DNA of 64,000 nucleotides, taken from Shinella sp. CPCC 101442. Lineage in GTDB: Bacteria > Pseudomonadota > Alphaproteobacteria > Rhizobiales > Rhizobiaceae. This document shows positions 52,289-61,155 of the stretch, piece after piece. Location of the stretch: contig NZ_JALIQS010000005.1 in NCBI RefSeq assembly GCF_024704725.1, positions 308,688-372,687 on the forward strand, written 5' to 3'. Every line of letters starts with the position of its first letter. Position 1 is the stretch's first letter. A program made the translations under genes and the position numbers. The notes beneath the pieces were generated by a model. It did not search any database. It saw nothing but the letters and a program-made list of their open reading frames with translations, and was not told the origin of the DNA.

Positions 52289-52666
52289 TCACTTCTTGCA
52301 TCGCGTCAGCGGCCCCCAACGCGTGCCATCGGGAAAGCTGATCGTGTAGCCGCCATTGTCGTGTGTCAGCGTCAGCTCGTGGGGCGTCGTTTCCGTCATG
52401 CCCTCTTCGCTGCACTCGGCTTTCACGATGGTGGCGCCGCCGACCTTACTGGTGCCCTTGAACTCGCAATAGGAGGCGGCCGTGGTGACGCCCTCCTTGT
52501 TCAGCAGGAAGAAGACGTCGGCGCCGGAGGATTCACCGGTTTTTGAATAATGGCAGCCCTCGGCATTGCCATAGCTGCCATCGACGATATCGGCCGCCGC
52601 CCCCGCCGTGCCCGCGAAAGCAAAGCCCAGAAGTAGGGTGGGGAGAAAGCGGCCGGCGTGTCTCAT
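52289..52666 (-). CDS. Secreted 125-residue hypothetical protein
   Basis: A signal peptide (RFLPTLLLGFAFAGTAGAAA) is followed by about 100 residues with four cysteines (38, 67, 85, 123), enough for two disulfides. The segments DIVDGSYGNAEGCHY and GYTISFPDGTRWGPLTRC suggest a small beta-rich domain. I recognise no named family. Its start overlaps the dihydropyrimidinase stop by ATGA, so it is translated from the same mRNA, although a periplasmic protein is unexpected in this pathway. Confidence 0.75.
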   Translation of the reverse strand: MRHAGRFLPTLLLGFAFAGTAGAAADIVDGSYGNAEGCHYSKTGESSGADVFFLLNKEGVTTAASYCEFKGTSKVGGATIVKAECSEEGMTETTPHELTLTHDNGGYTISFPDGTRWGPLTRCKK

Positions 52667-54117
52667 ACGCCGCTCGCCGGAATACCGCTGCGCTCCACCT
52701 TGCGCGGCGCGGTGATTTCCTTCCAGGTCGATAGCGCCCTGTTGACCGCCGTGAAGGGCTCGCGCTTGACGAACTGGCCGTGGCCCTCGCGCGTCTTCAC
52801 TGTGCCCTCTTCGATAGCGACAACGCCGCGCGTCAAGGTGTAGCGCGGCAGGCCCACGACCTGCTTGCCCTCGAAGACATTGTAGTCGATCGAGGATTGC
52901 TGGCTCTTGGCGGAGATGGTCTTGGAGCGCTTCGGGTCCCAGACGACGATATCCGCATCGGCGCCGACGAGGATCGCGCCCTTCCTCGGATAGACGTTGA
53001 GGATCTTTGCGATATTGGTGGAGGTCACGGCCACGAACTCGTTCATGGTCAGGCGGCCGGTGTTGACGCCGTTGGTCCAGAGCATCGGCATGCGGTCTTC
53101 CAGGCCGCCGGTGCCGTTCGGGATTTTGCGGAAATCGCCCGCACCCGTGCGCTTCTGGTCGGTGGTGAAGGCGCAATGGTCGGTTGCCACCACCTGCAGC
53201 GAACCGCTCGCAAGGCCGGCCCAGAGCGAATCCTGGTGCTGCTTGTTGCGGAAGGGCGGGCTCATGACGCGGCGGGCGGCGTGGTCCCAGTCCTTGTTGA
53301 AATATTCGCTCTCGTCGAGCGTCAGGTGCTGGATCAGCGGTTCGCCATAGACCCGCATGCCGTTCTGCCGGGCGCGGCGAATGGCTTCATGCGCCTGTTC
53401 GCAGGAGGTGTGCACGACATAGAGCGGGGCGCCTGCCATGTCGGCGATGATGATCGCGCGGTTCGTCGCCTCGCCCTCGACGGAGGGCGGCCGGGAATAG
53501 GCGTGTCCCTCTGGCCCGTTGTTGCCTTCGTCCATCAGCTTCGACTGCATGGCGGCGACCACGTCGCCGTTTTCCGCATGGACGAGCGGCAGCGCGCCGA
53601 GCGCGGCGCAACGCTGGAACGAGGCGAACATCTCGTCGTCGTTCACCATCAACGCGCCCTTGTAGGCCATGAAGTGCTTGAAGGTGTTGATACCTTTCTC
53701 CTCCACGACGGCCTTCATCTCGTTGAAGACCTGCTCGCCCCACCAGGTGACGGACATGTGGAAGGAATAGTCGCAATTGGCGCGGGTCGACTTGTTGTCC
53801 CAGCGCTTCAGTGCATCGAGCAGAGACTGTCCGGGATCGGGCAGGCAGAAATCCACCACCATGGTCGTGCCGCCAGCAAGGCCGGCGCGCGTGCCGCTTT
53901 CGAAATCGTCGGCCGAATAGGTGCCCATGAAGGGCATTTCGAGATGCACATGCGGATCGATGCCACCAGGCATGACATAACAGCCCGCCGCATCCAGCAC
54001 CTCGTCGCCTGAGAGGTTGGGGCCGATCTCGACGATCCGACCGCCCTCGATCTTGACGTCTGCGGTGTAGGTGAGGTCGGCCGTAACAATGGTTCCGCCC
54101 TTGATGACTGTGCTCAT
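52663..54117 (-). CDS. hydA: Dihydropyrimidinase (D-hydantoinase family)
   Basis: A 484-residue cyclic amidohydrolase. Metal ligands are seen in DPHVH, the carboxylated lysine in FMAYKG, and HAENG, HTSCEQA and ATDHCAF further on. It opens dihydrouracil or dihydrothymine to the N-carbamoyl beta-amino acid, the second step of the reductive pathway. AGGAA precedes the ATG. It lies between a 64-residue gene (9 bp upstream) and the secreted protein gene, in one operon with the M20 amidohydrolase. Confidence 0.93.
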   Translation of the reverse strand: MSTVIKGGTIVTADLTYTADVKIEGGRIVEIGPNLSGDEVLDAAGCYVMPGGIDPHVHLEMPFMGTYSADDFESGTRAGLAGGTTMVVDFCLPDPGQSLLDALKRWDNKSTRANCDYSFHMSVTWWGEQVFNEMKAVVEEKGINTFKHFMAYKGALMVNDDEMFASFQRCAALGALPLVHAENGDVVAAMQSKLMDEGNNGPEGHAYSRPPSVEGEATNRAIIIADMAGAPLYVVHTSCEQAHEAIRRARQNGMRVYGEPLIQHLTLDESEYFNKDWDHAARRVMSPPFRNKQHQDSLWAGLASGSLQVVATDHCAFTTDQKRTGAGDFRKIPNGTGGLEDRMPMLWTNGVNTGRLTMNEFVAVTSTNIAKILNVYPRKGAILVGADADIVVWDPKRSKTISAKSQQSSIDYNVFEGKQVVGLPRYTLTRGVVAIEEGTVKTREGHGQFVKREPFTAVNRALSTWKEITAPRKVERSGIPASGV

Positions 54118-54126
54118 TGCAATTTC

Positions 54127-54321
54127 CTACCGCTTTGTGGAAATGGTGATCGTGCGGGTATCGGTATCCCAGTTGTATTCCGTCTCGCCGATGCCCTGTT
54201 GAAGCAGCCGGCTTTCGATTTCCTCATTCAAACCGCCGTCCAGGTATTGGTCCCAGAGCGTCTCGGCGGCTTCTTCTGCTTTTGGTCCGGTAAAAGTGAA
54301 CGTTACAGATTTGCTTGCCAT
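54127..54321 (-). CDS. Hypothetical 64-residue protein in the pyrimidine operon
   Basis: A small soluble acidic protein: MASKSVTFTFTGPKAEEAAE..., a helical middle (ETLWDQYLDGGLNEEIESRLL) and a beta end (NWDTDTRTITIST). A strong GGGGAGAG site precedes the ATG. It lies 9 bp upstream of the dihydropyrimidinase gene and about 100 bp after the amidohydrolase gene, on the same strand. No family recognised. Confidence 0.7.
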   Translation of the reverse strand: MASKSVTFTFTGPKAEEAAETLWDQYLDGGLNEEIESRLLQQGIGETEYNWDTDTRTITISTKR

Positions 54322-54424
54322 GCTGTCTCTCCCCGATAAGGTCAGACCAGCCCGGCGGGAGGCCTGTTTCGTTGAAATATCTCTGGCTAAAAACGTCAGG
54401 CATGCATCGGCCTGACGGCTTCAT

Positions 54425-55675
54425 CTATTCCGCAATCCCCGCCGTCTCGATCACCGCATGCAGCAGCACGTCCGCGCCCGCAGCGGCCCATTCCTTCGAA
54501 ATGTCCTCCGCCTCGTTGTGCGAAAGGCCGCCGACGCAGGGGCACATGATCATCGTGGCAGGCGCGACCTTGGCGGCCCAGCAGGCGTCGTGACCGGCGC
54601 CGGATATGAGGTTCATGTGACTGTAGCCGAGGTCTTCCGCTGCCTTGCGCACGGCCGAGACCAGTGTCGGATCGAAGGTGACGGGATCGAAATGGCCGAC
54701 GGCCTCGACGGAACAGCCCACGCCGAGCGCGTCGCAAATCTTCGGCGCTTCCGCCTCGATGCGGGCGCGCATGCCGTCGAGTTTCTTCTGGTCGGGCGAG
54801 CGGATGTCGACGGTGAAGACGACCTTGCCGGGCAGCACGTTGCGTGAATTCGGCGAGAAGAACACCTGGCCGACACCGCCCACGGCACCCGGCTGGTTTT
54901 CCATCGCGACCGTCTGCACCATTTCGAGGATGCGCGCCATCGCAAGGCCGGCATTGACGCGCAGGTTCATCGGCGTCGAGCCGGTATGTGCCTCGCGGCC
55001 GGTCAGCGTGAATTCCAGCCACCACAAGCCCTGACAGTGCGTGACGACGCCGATATCCTTGCCCTCGGCCTCGAGGATCGGGCCCTGCTCGATGTGATAT
55101 TCGAAATAGGCGTGCATTTTTCGCGCGCCGACCGTCTCGTCACCGACCCAGCCGATGCGCTTCAGCTCGTCGCCGAAGCTCTTGCCTTCGGGGTCTTTGC
55201 GGCCATAGGCGTAATCCTGGCCGTGCACGCCGGCAAAGACGCCGGAGGCGAGCATGGCGGGCGCGAAGCGCGCGCCTTCCTCGTTCGTCCAGTTGGTGAC
55301 GACGATCGGATGCTTCGTCTTGATGCCGAGATCGTTCAGCGAGCGGATGACTTCGAGGCCGGCGAGCACGCCGAGCACGCCGTCATATTTGCCGCCGGTC
55401 GGCTGGGTATCGAGATGCGAGCCGATATAGACGGGCAGGGCATCGGGGTCCGAACCCTCGCGCGTCATGAACATGTTGCCCATGGTGTCGACGCCCATCG
55501 AAAGGCCGGCACCCTCGCACCAGGTCTGGAAGAGGCGGCGGCCTTCGGCGTCTGAATCGGTCAGGGTCTGGCGATTGTTGCCACCGGCAATGCCGGGGCC
55601 GATCTTCGCCATGTCCATGAGGGTGTCCCACAGGCGGTCCGCGTTGACGCGCATGTTCTCGCCGGGTGCGGCCAT
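54425..55675 (-). CDS. M20 amidohydrolase, N-carbamoyl-beta-alanine type (beta-ureidopropionase)
   Basis: A 416-residue Zn-dependent hydrolase of the AmaB/allantoate amidohydrolase family. Metal ligands are visible in YIGSHLDTQPTGGKYDGVLG, TNEEGARF and HIEQGPILEAEG. In this context it would hydrolyse N-carbamoyl-beta-alanine or the methyl analogue to the beta-amino acid, CO2 and ammonia, the third pathway step; allantoate or other carbamoyl amino acids are alternatives. The start at 55675 follows GGGAG; the frame is open to 55714. A RutR-like box lies about 125 bp upstream. Confidence 0.9.
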   Translation of the reverse strand: MAAPGENMRVNADRLWDTLMDMAKIGPGIAGGNNRQTLTDSDAEGRRLFQTWCEGAGLSMGVDTMGNMFMTREGSDPDALPVYIGSHLDTQPTGGKYDGVLGVLAGLEVIRSLNDLGIKTKHPIVVTNWTNEEGARFAPAMLASGVFAGVHGQDYAYGRKDPEGKSFGDELKRIGWVGDETVGARKMHAYFEYHIEQGPILEAEGKDIGVVTHCQGLWWLEFTLTGREAHTGSTPMNLRVNAGLAMARILEMVQTVAMENQPGAVGGVGQVFFSPNSRNVLPGKVVFTVDIRSPDQKKLDGMRARIEAEAPKICDALGVGCSVEAVGHFDPVTFDPTLVSAVRKAAEDLGYSHMNLISGAGHDACWAAKVAPATMIMCPCVGGLSHNEAEDISKEWAAAGADVLLHAVIETAGIAE

Positions 55676-55948
55676 GTCGTATGCTCCCACGTCTTCGGGC
55701 TTTGAAAGCCTCAATCTGTTCCCACCGGTGGCGACGCTCTGTTTGTTTTGCGCCTGTCCGACTCAGCAGTTGCCTTTACTTGACAACTGCCTGATAATTT
55801 GACCGGTTGGTAAACATTACAGCTTCCGTTGCGGCACTCAAGCCGAAAAACCAAAAACCTTGAGGTCTCGCCCAAGAAAATGGCGGCTGGTTAAACTGGT
55901 GAATTTGGCGGCACTTTTCCTGATTGTGGAAAGCGTCGAGGGGGCAAG
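55676..55948. other. 273-bp divergent regulatory region of the pyrimidine operon
   Basis: It separates the amidohydrolase operon (minus) from the RutR-like regulator gene (plus). It contains the RutR-like box at 55800-55815. A TTGACA at about 55780 could be a -35 element for the plus strand. No gene is visible. Confidence 0.55.
55800..55815. promoter_or_regulatory. RutR-like box, copy 1
   Basis: TTGACCGGTTGGTAAA matches 12 of the 14 defined positions of the E. coli RutR box TTGACCANNTGGTCAA. It lies between the divergent amidohydrolase and RutR-like regulator genes, so it could control both. Confidence 0.65.
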
Positions 55949-56599
55949 ATGGCACTACCAAGGGCGGCCAGAACACAGCGGCGCACGCGCATCCAGGAGG
56001 CGAAGGAGGAGCAGATCCTCGAGGCCGCGCTGGAGGTTTTTTCGCTGCACGGGTTTCGCGGGGCGACCGTGGACCAGATCGCCGAAGTGGCCGGCATGTC
56101 GAAGCCCAACCTGCTCTATTACTTCCGTACCAAGGAGACGATGCACCGGGCGCTGATCACCCGCGTGCTCGACACCTGGCTCGATCCGTTGCGCGAGTTC
56201 GACGCACAGGGAAATCCCGTTTCGGAAATCCGCAGCTATATCAGGCGCAAGCTCGAGATGGCGCGGGATTTTCCGCGTGAAAGCCGGCTTTTCGCCAATG
56301 AAATCCTGCAGGGTGCGCCCAATATCGAAGATGAATTGAAAGGCCCGCTGAAATCGCTCGTCGACGAAAAGGCCGAGGTCATCCGCAGCTGGGCGAAGGC
56401 GGGCAAGATCGCCAAATGCGATCCCTATCACCTGATCTTCTCGATCTGGTCCACGACCCAGCACTATGCCGACTTCGACGTGCAGGTGCGCGCCGTGCTC
56501 GGGCAGGATCAGGCCGGCGAGGGGCGGTTCGAGGATGCGGCACGCTTCCTTGAGCAGCTTTTCCTCGGCGGCCTGCATGTCAGCGAGCAGCCGGGCTGA
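55949..56599 (+). CDS. rutR: RutR-like TetR-family regulator of pyrimidine catabolism
   Basis: A 216-residue regulator. The TetR helix-turn-helix (VDQIAEVAGMSKPNLLYYFRTKE) is followed by a C-terminal domain strongly like E. coli RutR: LDTWLDPLREF, RRKLEMARDFPRESRLFANEILQGAP and IWSTTQHYADF. RutR is a uracil/thymine-responsive repressor. GGGGGCAAG precedes the ATG. It is divergent from the amidohydrolase-dihydropyrimidinase operon and is the obvious candidate for binding the two boxes in this locus. Confidence 0.9.
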   Translation: MALPRAARTQRRTRIQEAKEEQILEAALEVFSLHGFRGATVDQIAEVAGMSKPNLLYYFRTKETMHRALITRVLDTWLDPLREFDAQGNPVSEIRSYIRRKLEMARDFPRESRLFANEILQGAPNIEDELKGPLKSLVDEKAEVIRSWAKAGKIAKCDPYHLIFSIWSTTQHYADFDVQVRAVLGQDQAGEGRFEDAARFLEQLFLGGLHVSEQPG

Positions 56600-56602
56600 C
56601 GG

Positions 56603-57541
56603 TCAGTCCGGCAGGAAGGCCATAAGCGCGAGACCGCATGCCGTGATCAACGCGCCGGCGAGAACCGGAAGGCTTGCCCAGCCGTGGCCCAGAACGCCTT
56701 CGAGCAGGATGATGAAACTCGGCGTGAGATAGCCGTAGCCCAGCACTTTCGGGGCGGGCAGGCGCATCGAGGCATATTGCAGGAGCAGAAAGGTGCCGGC
56801 CGTCGTGACGACCGCGAGATAGGTGACGGAGGCGTAGACGGCGAGCGGCAGGGCGGAGAAATCGGTCTGGACGAGGCCGCGGATGCCCGGCGCGATCAAC
56901 CAGACCGTGGCGCCGGCGGTGACCCAGAAGCCGAAGGCGACCGCGGGCTCGCCGCGATCGAAGCGGCGGATCAACGGCACATAAAGCGCATGGCAGATGA
57001 CGCCGAAGAAGAAGATTACTTCGCCGGTGCCGACATCGAAGGCGAGGATGGCGGCGATATCGCCGCGAAACACCACCCAGACGGCGCCGGCGGCGGCGAT
57101 GACGAGGCCGGCCAGCACGCCGGGGCGCGTCTTCTGGCCGAGCAAGGGCAGGGCGAAGCCGGCGCTCAGCAACGGCATCAGCGTGAAGACCGCGCCGGTG
57201 GCGATGGGACTTGTGAATTCCAGCGCTGTGAACATGGTGAGCATGTAGATCGCGATGAGGCCGCCGAGCACGAGGAAGCGCCAGATTTCTCGCGGCCAGA
57301 CGGCCGGGACCCTGAAGGCGCCGAAGGCGAGCACGGCCATGACGACGATGGTCATGATGTAGCGCCAGAGTGTCAGCGGCTCGGCGTCCATGCTGCGCGC
57401 CGCCAGACCGCCGAAGGAGAAGGAGCCGGCGATCAGCACCGCGAAAAGCAGCATGGCGAGATGCCCCTTGAGCTTTTCACGGCCCTTGGCATGAACGGAA
57501 AGGCCCGCCCGGGCCGGCATACGTTTCGTCAAGAAAATCAT
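56603..57541 (-). CDS. EamA/DMT-family transporter
   Basis: A 312-residue inner-membrane protein with about ten membrane segments in two EamA repeats (for example LLFAVLIAGSFSFGGLAARS and VLGYGYLTPSFIILLEGVLGHG). Such proteins usually export metabolites. It converges on the RutR-like gene with a 3-bp gap. A short cytoplasmic N-terminus precedes the first helix; the start at 57541 lacks a clear ribosome binding site and could lie further in. Substrate unknown. Confidence 0.85.
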   Translation of the reverse strand: MIFLTKRMPARAGLSVHAKGREKLKGHLAMLLFAVLIAGSFSFGGLAARSMDAEPLTLWRYIMTIVVMAVLAFGAFRVPAVWPREIWRFLVLGGLIAIYMLTMFTALEFTSPIATGAVFTLMPLLSAGFALPLLGQKTRPGVLAGLVIAAAGAVWVVFRGDIAAILAFDVGTGEVIFFFGVICHALYVPLIRRFDRGEPAVAFGFWVTAGATVWLIAPGIRGLVQTDFSALPLAVYASVTYLAVVTTAGTFLLLQYASMRLPAPKVLGYGYLTPSFIILLEGVLGHGWASLPVLAGALITACGLALMAFLPD

Positions 57542-57651
57542 CCTATTGTCTGCGGCGCGGCATGGTCATAGACCGGTGCGTGTCGGCGCGCCACCCCACA
57601 GGATTGCCGCAATCGCCCCTCATATCCCGGCGACCTAACAAAGGACATGCA

Positions 57652-58284
57652 ATGACCACGGCCATCGGCTTCAAGGATACCGACCGCAAGACGAGCGAAT
57701 TGCTCGAGGACATCATTCACGCGATCAAGGGCGAGCACATCACGCTGCGCGACCTCCTGGCGATGATGGGTGAAAGCGGCCTTCTGCTCCTGTGCGCGTT
57801 CCTGTCGCTGCCCTTCCTGTTCCCGGTTTCCATTCCCGGCGTTTCGACGGTGTTCGGTGCCGGTATCGTGCTGATCAGTGCGGCCATCACGCTCAACCGC
57901 CTGCCCTGGCTGCCGGCAAAGGTTGCCGATCGGCGGCTCGAGAGCAGCAAGCTGCGGCCGGTGCTGGAGCGCGGCGTCACCTTCCTGCGCAAGATCGATC
58001 GCTTCTTCAAGCCGCGCATGACAGGTCTTACGACGGGTGCCGTCATGAACCGCGTCAACGGCCTCGTCCTGATGGGGGCGGGCATTCTGCTCATGGCGCC
58101 ACTTGGGCTCATTCCGTTCTCCAACACCCTGCCGGGTGTCGCCATCCTGCTGCTTGCCGCCGGCATTTCGCAGCGAGACGGCCTGATCGTGCTCGCGGGC
58201 TACGTGATGGTGGTGCTGACGATCGTTTATTTTGCCGCGTTGGCTTTCCTTGCCTACAGCGCCGGCAACAGTTTCCTCGGGTGA
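57652..58284 (+). CDS. exoD: ExoD-family membrane protein
   Basis: A 210-residue protein of the ExoD family. TSELLEDIIHAIKGEHITLRDLLAMMGESGLLLL is the family N-terminus, followed by hydrophobic segments LLCAFLSLPFLFPVSIPG and a basic loop (KLRPVLERGVTFLRKIDRFFKPR). Rhizobial ExoD affects exopolysaccharide production and alkaline tolerance; the biochemical function is unknown. AAGGAC precedes the ATG at 57652. It is convergent with preA across a shared terminator. Confidence 0.85.
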   Translation: MTTAIGFKDTDRKTSELLEDIIHAIKGEHITLRDLLAMMGESGLLLLCAFLSLPFLFPVSIPGVSTVFGAGIVLISAAITLNRLPWLPAKVADRRLESSKLRPVLERGVTFLRKIDRFFKPRMTGLTTGAVMNRVNGLVLMGAGILLMAPLGLIPFSNTLPGVAILLLAAGISQRDGLIVLAGYVMVVLTIVYFAALAFLAYSAGNSFLG

Positions 58285-58328
58285 GGCCCGGCGCCGCTTT
58301 CGAGGCGGCGCGATGCAGGATGAAAGCG

Positions 58329-58360
58329 AAAAGGCCGGGGCTTGCCCCGGCCTTTCGTTT
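58329..58360. terminator. Bidirectional terminator between exoD and preA
   Basis: AAAAGGCCGGGGC (58329-58341), loop TT, GCCCCGGCCTTT (58344-58355). A and T tracts on the two sides serve both strands. It directly abuts the preA stop codon. Confidence 0.88.
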
Positions 58361-59672
58361 ATTCCGCGGCCTGCTTGGCCATCGGGTTGTTCGGGTGGGT
58401 CGTCCAGTTGGCGTAGTTCGGATCGACCGTCTTGCCTGTGCGCTGGTCGAGCGTGCCGGGCTCGAGGCCGACCATGGTGATGCAGTTCTCGACGGGGCAG
58501 ACGTTGACGCAGAGATTGCAGCCGACGCACTCGTCCTCCATCACTTCGAAGTGCCTGACGCCATCGACGAACTGCGTAATCGCCTGGTGCGAGGTGTCCT
58601 CGCAGGCGATGTGGCAGCGACCGCACTTGATGCAGGCATCCTGGTCGATCTGCGCCTTGGCGATGTAGTTGAGGTTGAGATATTGCCAGTCCGTGACGTT
58701 CGGCACGGCGCGGCCGCAGATATCGTCGAGATTGCGATGACCCTTGGCGTCCATCCAGCTCGACAGGCCCGTGATCATCTCCTCGACGATCTTGAAGCCA
58801 TAGGTCATGGCGGCCGTGCAGACCTGCACGTTACCCGCGCCCAGCACCAGGAATTCCGCCGCGTCGCGCCATGTCGTGACGCCGCCGATGCCCGAGATCG
58901 GCAGGCCGTAGGTTTCCGGATCGCGGGCGATCTCGGCGACCATGTTGAGCGCGATGGGTTTTACCGCCGGGCCGCAATAGCCACCGTGGGTTCCCTTGCC
59001 GCCGACGGTCGGGTTCGGAGCGAAATTGTCGAGGTCGACGGAGACGATCGAGTTGATCGTGTTGATCAGCGACACGGCATCGGTGCCGCCGGCCTTGGCG
59101 GCGCGGGCCGGCTTGCGGACGTCGGTGATGTTGGGCGTCAGCTTGGTGATGACGGGCATGCGGGTATACTGCTTGCACCAGCGCACGACCATTTCGATAT
59201 ATTCCGGCACCTGGCCGACGGCGGCACCCATGCCGCGCTCGGACATGCCGTGCGGACAGCCGAAGTTGAGCTCGATGCCGTCGGCGCCGGTCTCTTCCAC
59301 CAGCGGCAGGATCGCCTTCCAGCTCTCCTCCTCGCAGGGCACCATGATCGAGGCGATCAGCGCCCGGTCCGGCCAGTTCATCTTGACCTGCTTCATTTCG
59401 CGCAGGTTGGTGTAGAGGTCGCGGTCGGTGATCAGTTCGATGTTGTTCAAGCCGAGCAGGCGGCGGTCTGCGCCCCAGATCGCGCCATAGCGCGGACCGT
59501 TGACGTTGACGACCGGCGGGCCTTCCTCGCCGAGCGTCTTCCAGACCACGCCGCCCCAGCCCGCCTTGAAGGCGCGCTCGACATTGTAGGCCTTGTCGGT
59601 CGGCGGTGCGGAGGCGAGCCAGAACGGATTGGGCGATTTGATGCCGACGAAGTTGTTGCGAAGATCAGCCAT
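58359..59672 (-). CDS. preA: NAD-dependent dihydropyrimidine dehydrogenase, catalytic subunit PreA
   Basis: A 437-residue enzyme. The FMN barrel (about residues 1-320) holds ELNFGCPHGM, where Asn136, Cys139 and His141 match the pyrimidine-binding and acid/base residues of mammalian DPD, and LINTINSI. The C-terminal ferredoxin domain has two 4Fe-4S motifs (CIKCGRCHIAC and CVGCNLCVNVCP). It reduces uracil and thymine, the first pathway step. AGGAG precedes the ATG. It lies 11 bp after preT. Confidence 0.95.
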   Translation of the reverse strand: MADLRNNFVGIKSPNPFWLASAPPTDKAYNVERAFKAGWGGVVWKTLGEEGPPVVNVNGPRYGAIWGADRRLLGLNNIELITDRDLYTNLREMKQVKMNWPDRALIASIMVPCEEESWKAILPLVEETGADGIELNFGCPHGMSERGMGAAVGQVPEYIEMVVRWCKQYTRMPVITKLTPNITDVRKPARAAKAGGTDAVSLINTINSIVSVDLDNFAPNPTVGGKGTHGGYCGPAVKPIALNMVAEIARDPETYGLPISGIGGVTTWRDAAEFLVLGAGNVQVCTAAMTYGFKIVEEMITGLSSWMDAKGHRNLDDICGRAVPNVTDWQYLNLNYIAKAQIDQDACIKCGRCHIACEDTSHQAITQFVDGVRHFEVMEDECVGCNLCVNVCPVENCITMVGLEPGTLDQRTGKTVDPNYANWTTHPNNPMAKQAAE

Positions 59673-59683
59673 GTCTCATCTCC

Positions 59684-61045
59684 TCAAGCGACGGCAGAGG
59701 CCGGCTGCGCACCGGCGGCCAGCATGCGGTTGATCGAATCGGCCGCGTCGCGGCCCTGGGCGACGGAGGTGACCGTCAGGTCCTCGCCGGCCTTCACGCA
59801 GTCTCCACCCGCCCAGACATTGGCGATGGAGGTGCGGCCTTCACTGTCGATGGCGATGCGGCCGCCTGCCAGCGCGAGGGAGCCGAGGCCGGCCGCTTCG
59901 AAGGTCTGGCCGATGGCCTTGAAGATCTGGTCGGCGGTCAGAACGCCAGTCTCGCCGGTACCGACGAGCTTGCCGTCCTGCATTTCGGTATATTCCATCT
60001 CGATGCCGGCGACGTGGCCGTCACGGGCAATCACGCGCTTCGGCTGCAGCCAGTGGCGGATCATCACGCCCTTGGAGGCGGCAAGGTCCTGCTCGAAGGT
60101 CGAGGCGTTCATATGCTCCTTGCCGCGGCGGTAGCAGATCGTCACCTCCTCGGCGCCGAGCAGCTTAGCCTGAATGGCGGCATCGATGGCCGTCATGCCG
60201 CCGCCGATGACGACGACGCGCCGACCGACGGGGACGGTCGCCTTGTCCGCCGCCTGGCGCAACTCCGCGATGAAATCGATGGCATCGGAGACACCGGCCA
60301 GATTCTCGCCTTCCGCACCAAGCGCATTGACGCCTGATAGCCCCATGCCGAGGAAGACGGCGTCGAAATTGGCGGTGAGGTCGGCGAGCGTGAAATCGCG
60401 ACCGAGCTTCAGGCCGTTTTTCACTTCGATGCCGCCGATGGCGAGCACATAGTCGACTTCCGCTTGAGCGAAGTCATCGACCGCCTTGTAGGTGGCGATG
60501 CCGTATTCGTTGAGGCCGCCGGCCTTTTCGCGTGCCTCGAAGATCACGACGTCATGGCCATCCATGGCGAGACGATGCGCGCAGGCGAGGCCCGCCGGGC
60601 CGGCGCCGACGACGGCGATTGCCTTGCCGGTGCGCGCGGCACGTTCATAGAAATGCTTGTTCTCGGTCATTGCGACGTCGGTGGCGTAACGCTGCAGGCG
60701 GCCGATCTCGACGGGGCGGTGCTCGGCGGTGTTGCGCACGCAAGCCTGTTCGCAGAGCGTTTCGGTGGGACAGACGCGGGCACACATGCCGCCGAGAATG
60801 TTCTGGTCGAAGATGGTCTTGGCCGAGCCGATCGGGTTGCCCGTCGAGATCTGGCGGATGAACAGCGGAATGTCGATGGAGGTCGGACAGGCCGTCATGC
60901 AGGGCGCATCATGACAGAAGTAGCAGCGGTCGGCTGCGACCAGCGCCTCATGGTCGTCGAGGCGCGGGTGAAGGTCGGAAAAGTTGGTCTCGTATTCGGC
61001 TGGCGCAAGACGCCCCCGATGAATCCCAGATTGCGTCGTTCCCAT
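59684..61045 (-). CDS. preT: Dihydropyrimidine dehydrogenase, electron-transfer subunit PreT
   Basis: A 453-residue FAD/Fe-S protein. N-terminal cysteines (CYFCHDAPCMTACPTSID and CARVCPTETLCEQAC) bind Fe-S clusters, followed by FAD (VVGAGPAGLACAHRLA) and NAD(P)H (RVVVIGGGMTAIDAA) sites. It passes electrons from NAD(P)H to PreA. GGGAG precedes the ATG. A RutR-like box lies 60-75 bp upstream of the start. Confidence 0.95.
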   Translation of the reverse strand: MGTTQSGIHRGRLAPAEYETNFSDLHPRLDDHEALVAADRCYFCHDAPCMTACPTSIDIPLFIRQISTGNPIGSAKTIFDQNILGGMCARVCPTETLCEQACVRNTAEHRPVEIGRLQRYATDVAMTENKHFYERAARTGKAIAVVGAGPAGLACAHRLAMDGHDVVIFEAREKAGGLNEYGIATYKAVDDFAQAEVDYVLAIGGIEVKNGLKLGRDFTLADLTANFDAVFLGMGLSGVNALGAEGENLAGVSDAIDFIAELRQAADKATVPVGRRVVVIGGGMTAIDAAIQAKLLGAEEVTICYRRGKEHMNASTFEQDLAASKGVMIRHWLQPKRVIARDGHVAGIEMEYTEMQDGKLVGTGETGVLTADQIFKAIGQTFEAAGLGSLALAGGRIAIDSEGRTSIANVWAGGDCVKAGEDLTVTSVAQGRDAADSINRMLAAGAQPASAVA

Positions 61046-61104
61046 AGTTATCTCCCATTCGAGTGGGCTTTTTGAATAAGAGAACGGTAACTCAGCTTTA
61101 TTTT

Positions 61105-61120
61105 TTTATCAAACGGTAAA
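61105..61120. promoter_or_regulatory. RutR-like box, copy 2 (upstream of preTA)
   Basis: On the minus strand the sequence is TTTACCGTTTGATAAA. It matches 10 of 14 defined positions of the E. coli RutR box and shares 13 of 16 bases with copy 1 at 55800. It lies just upstream of preT. Confidence 0.5.
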
Positions 61121-61155
61121 ACTTCAGAAAAAATGCTGGTTTTTCAGTGCTTGCA

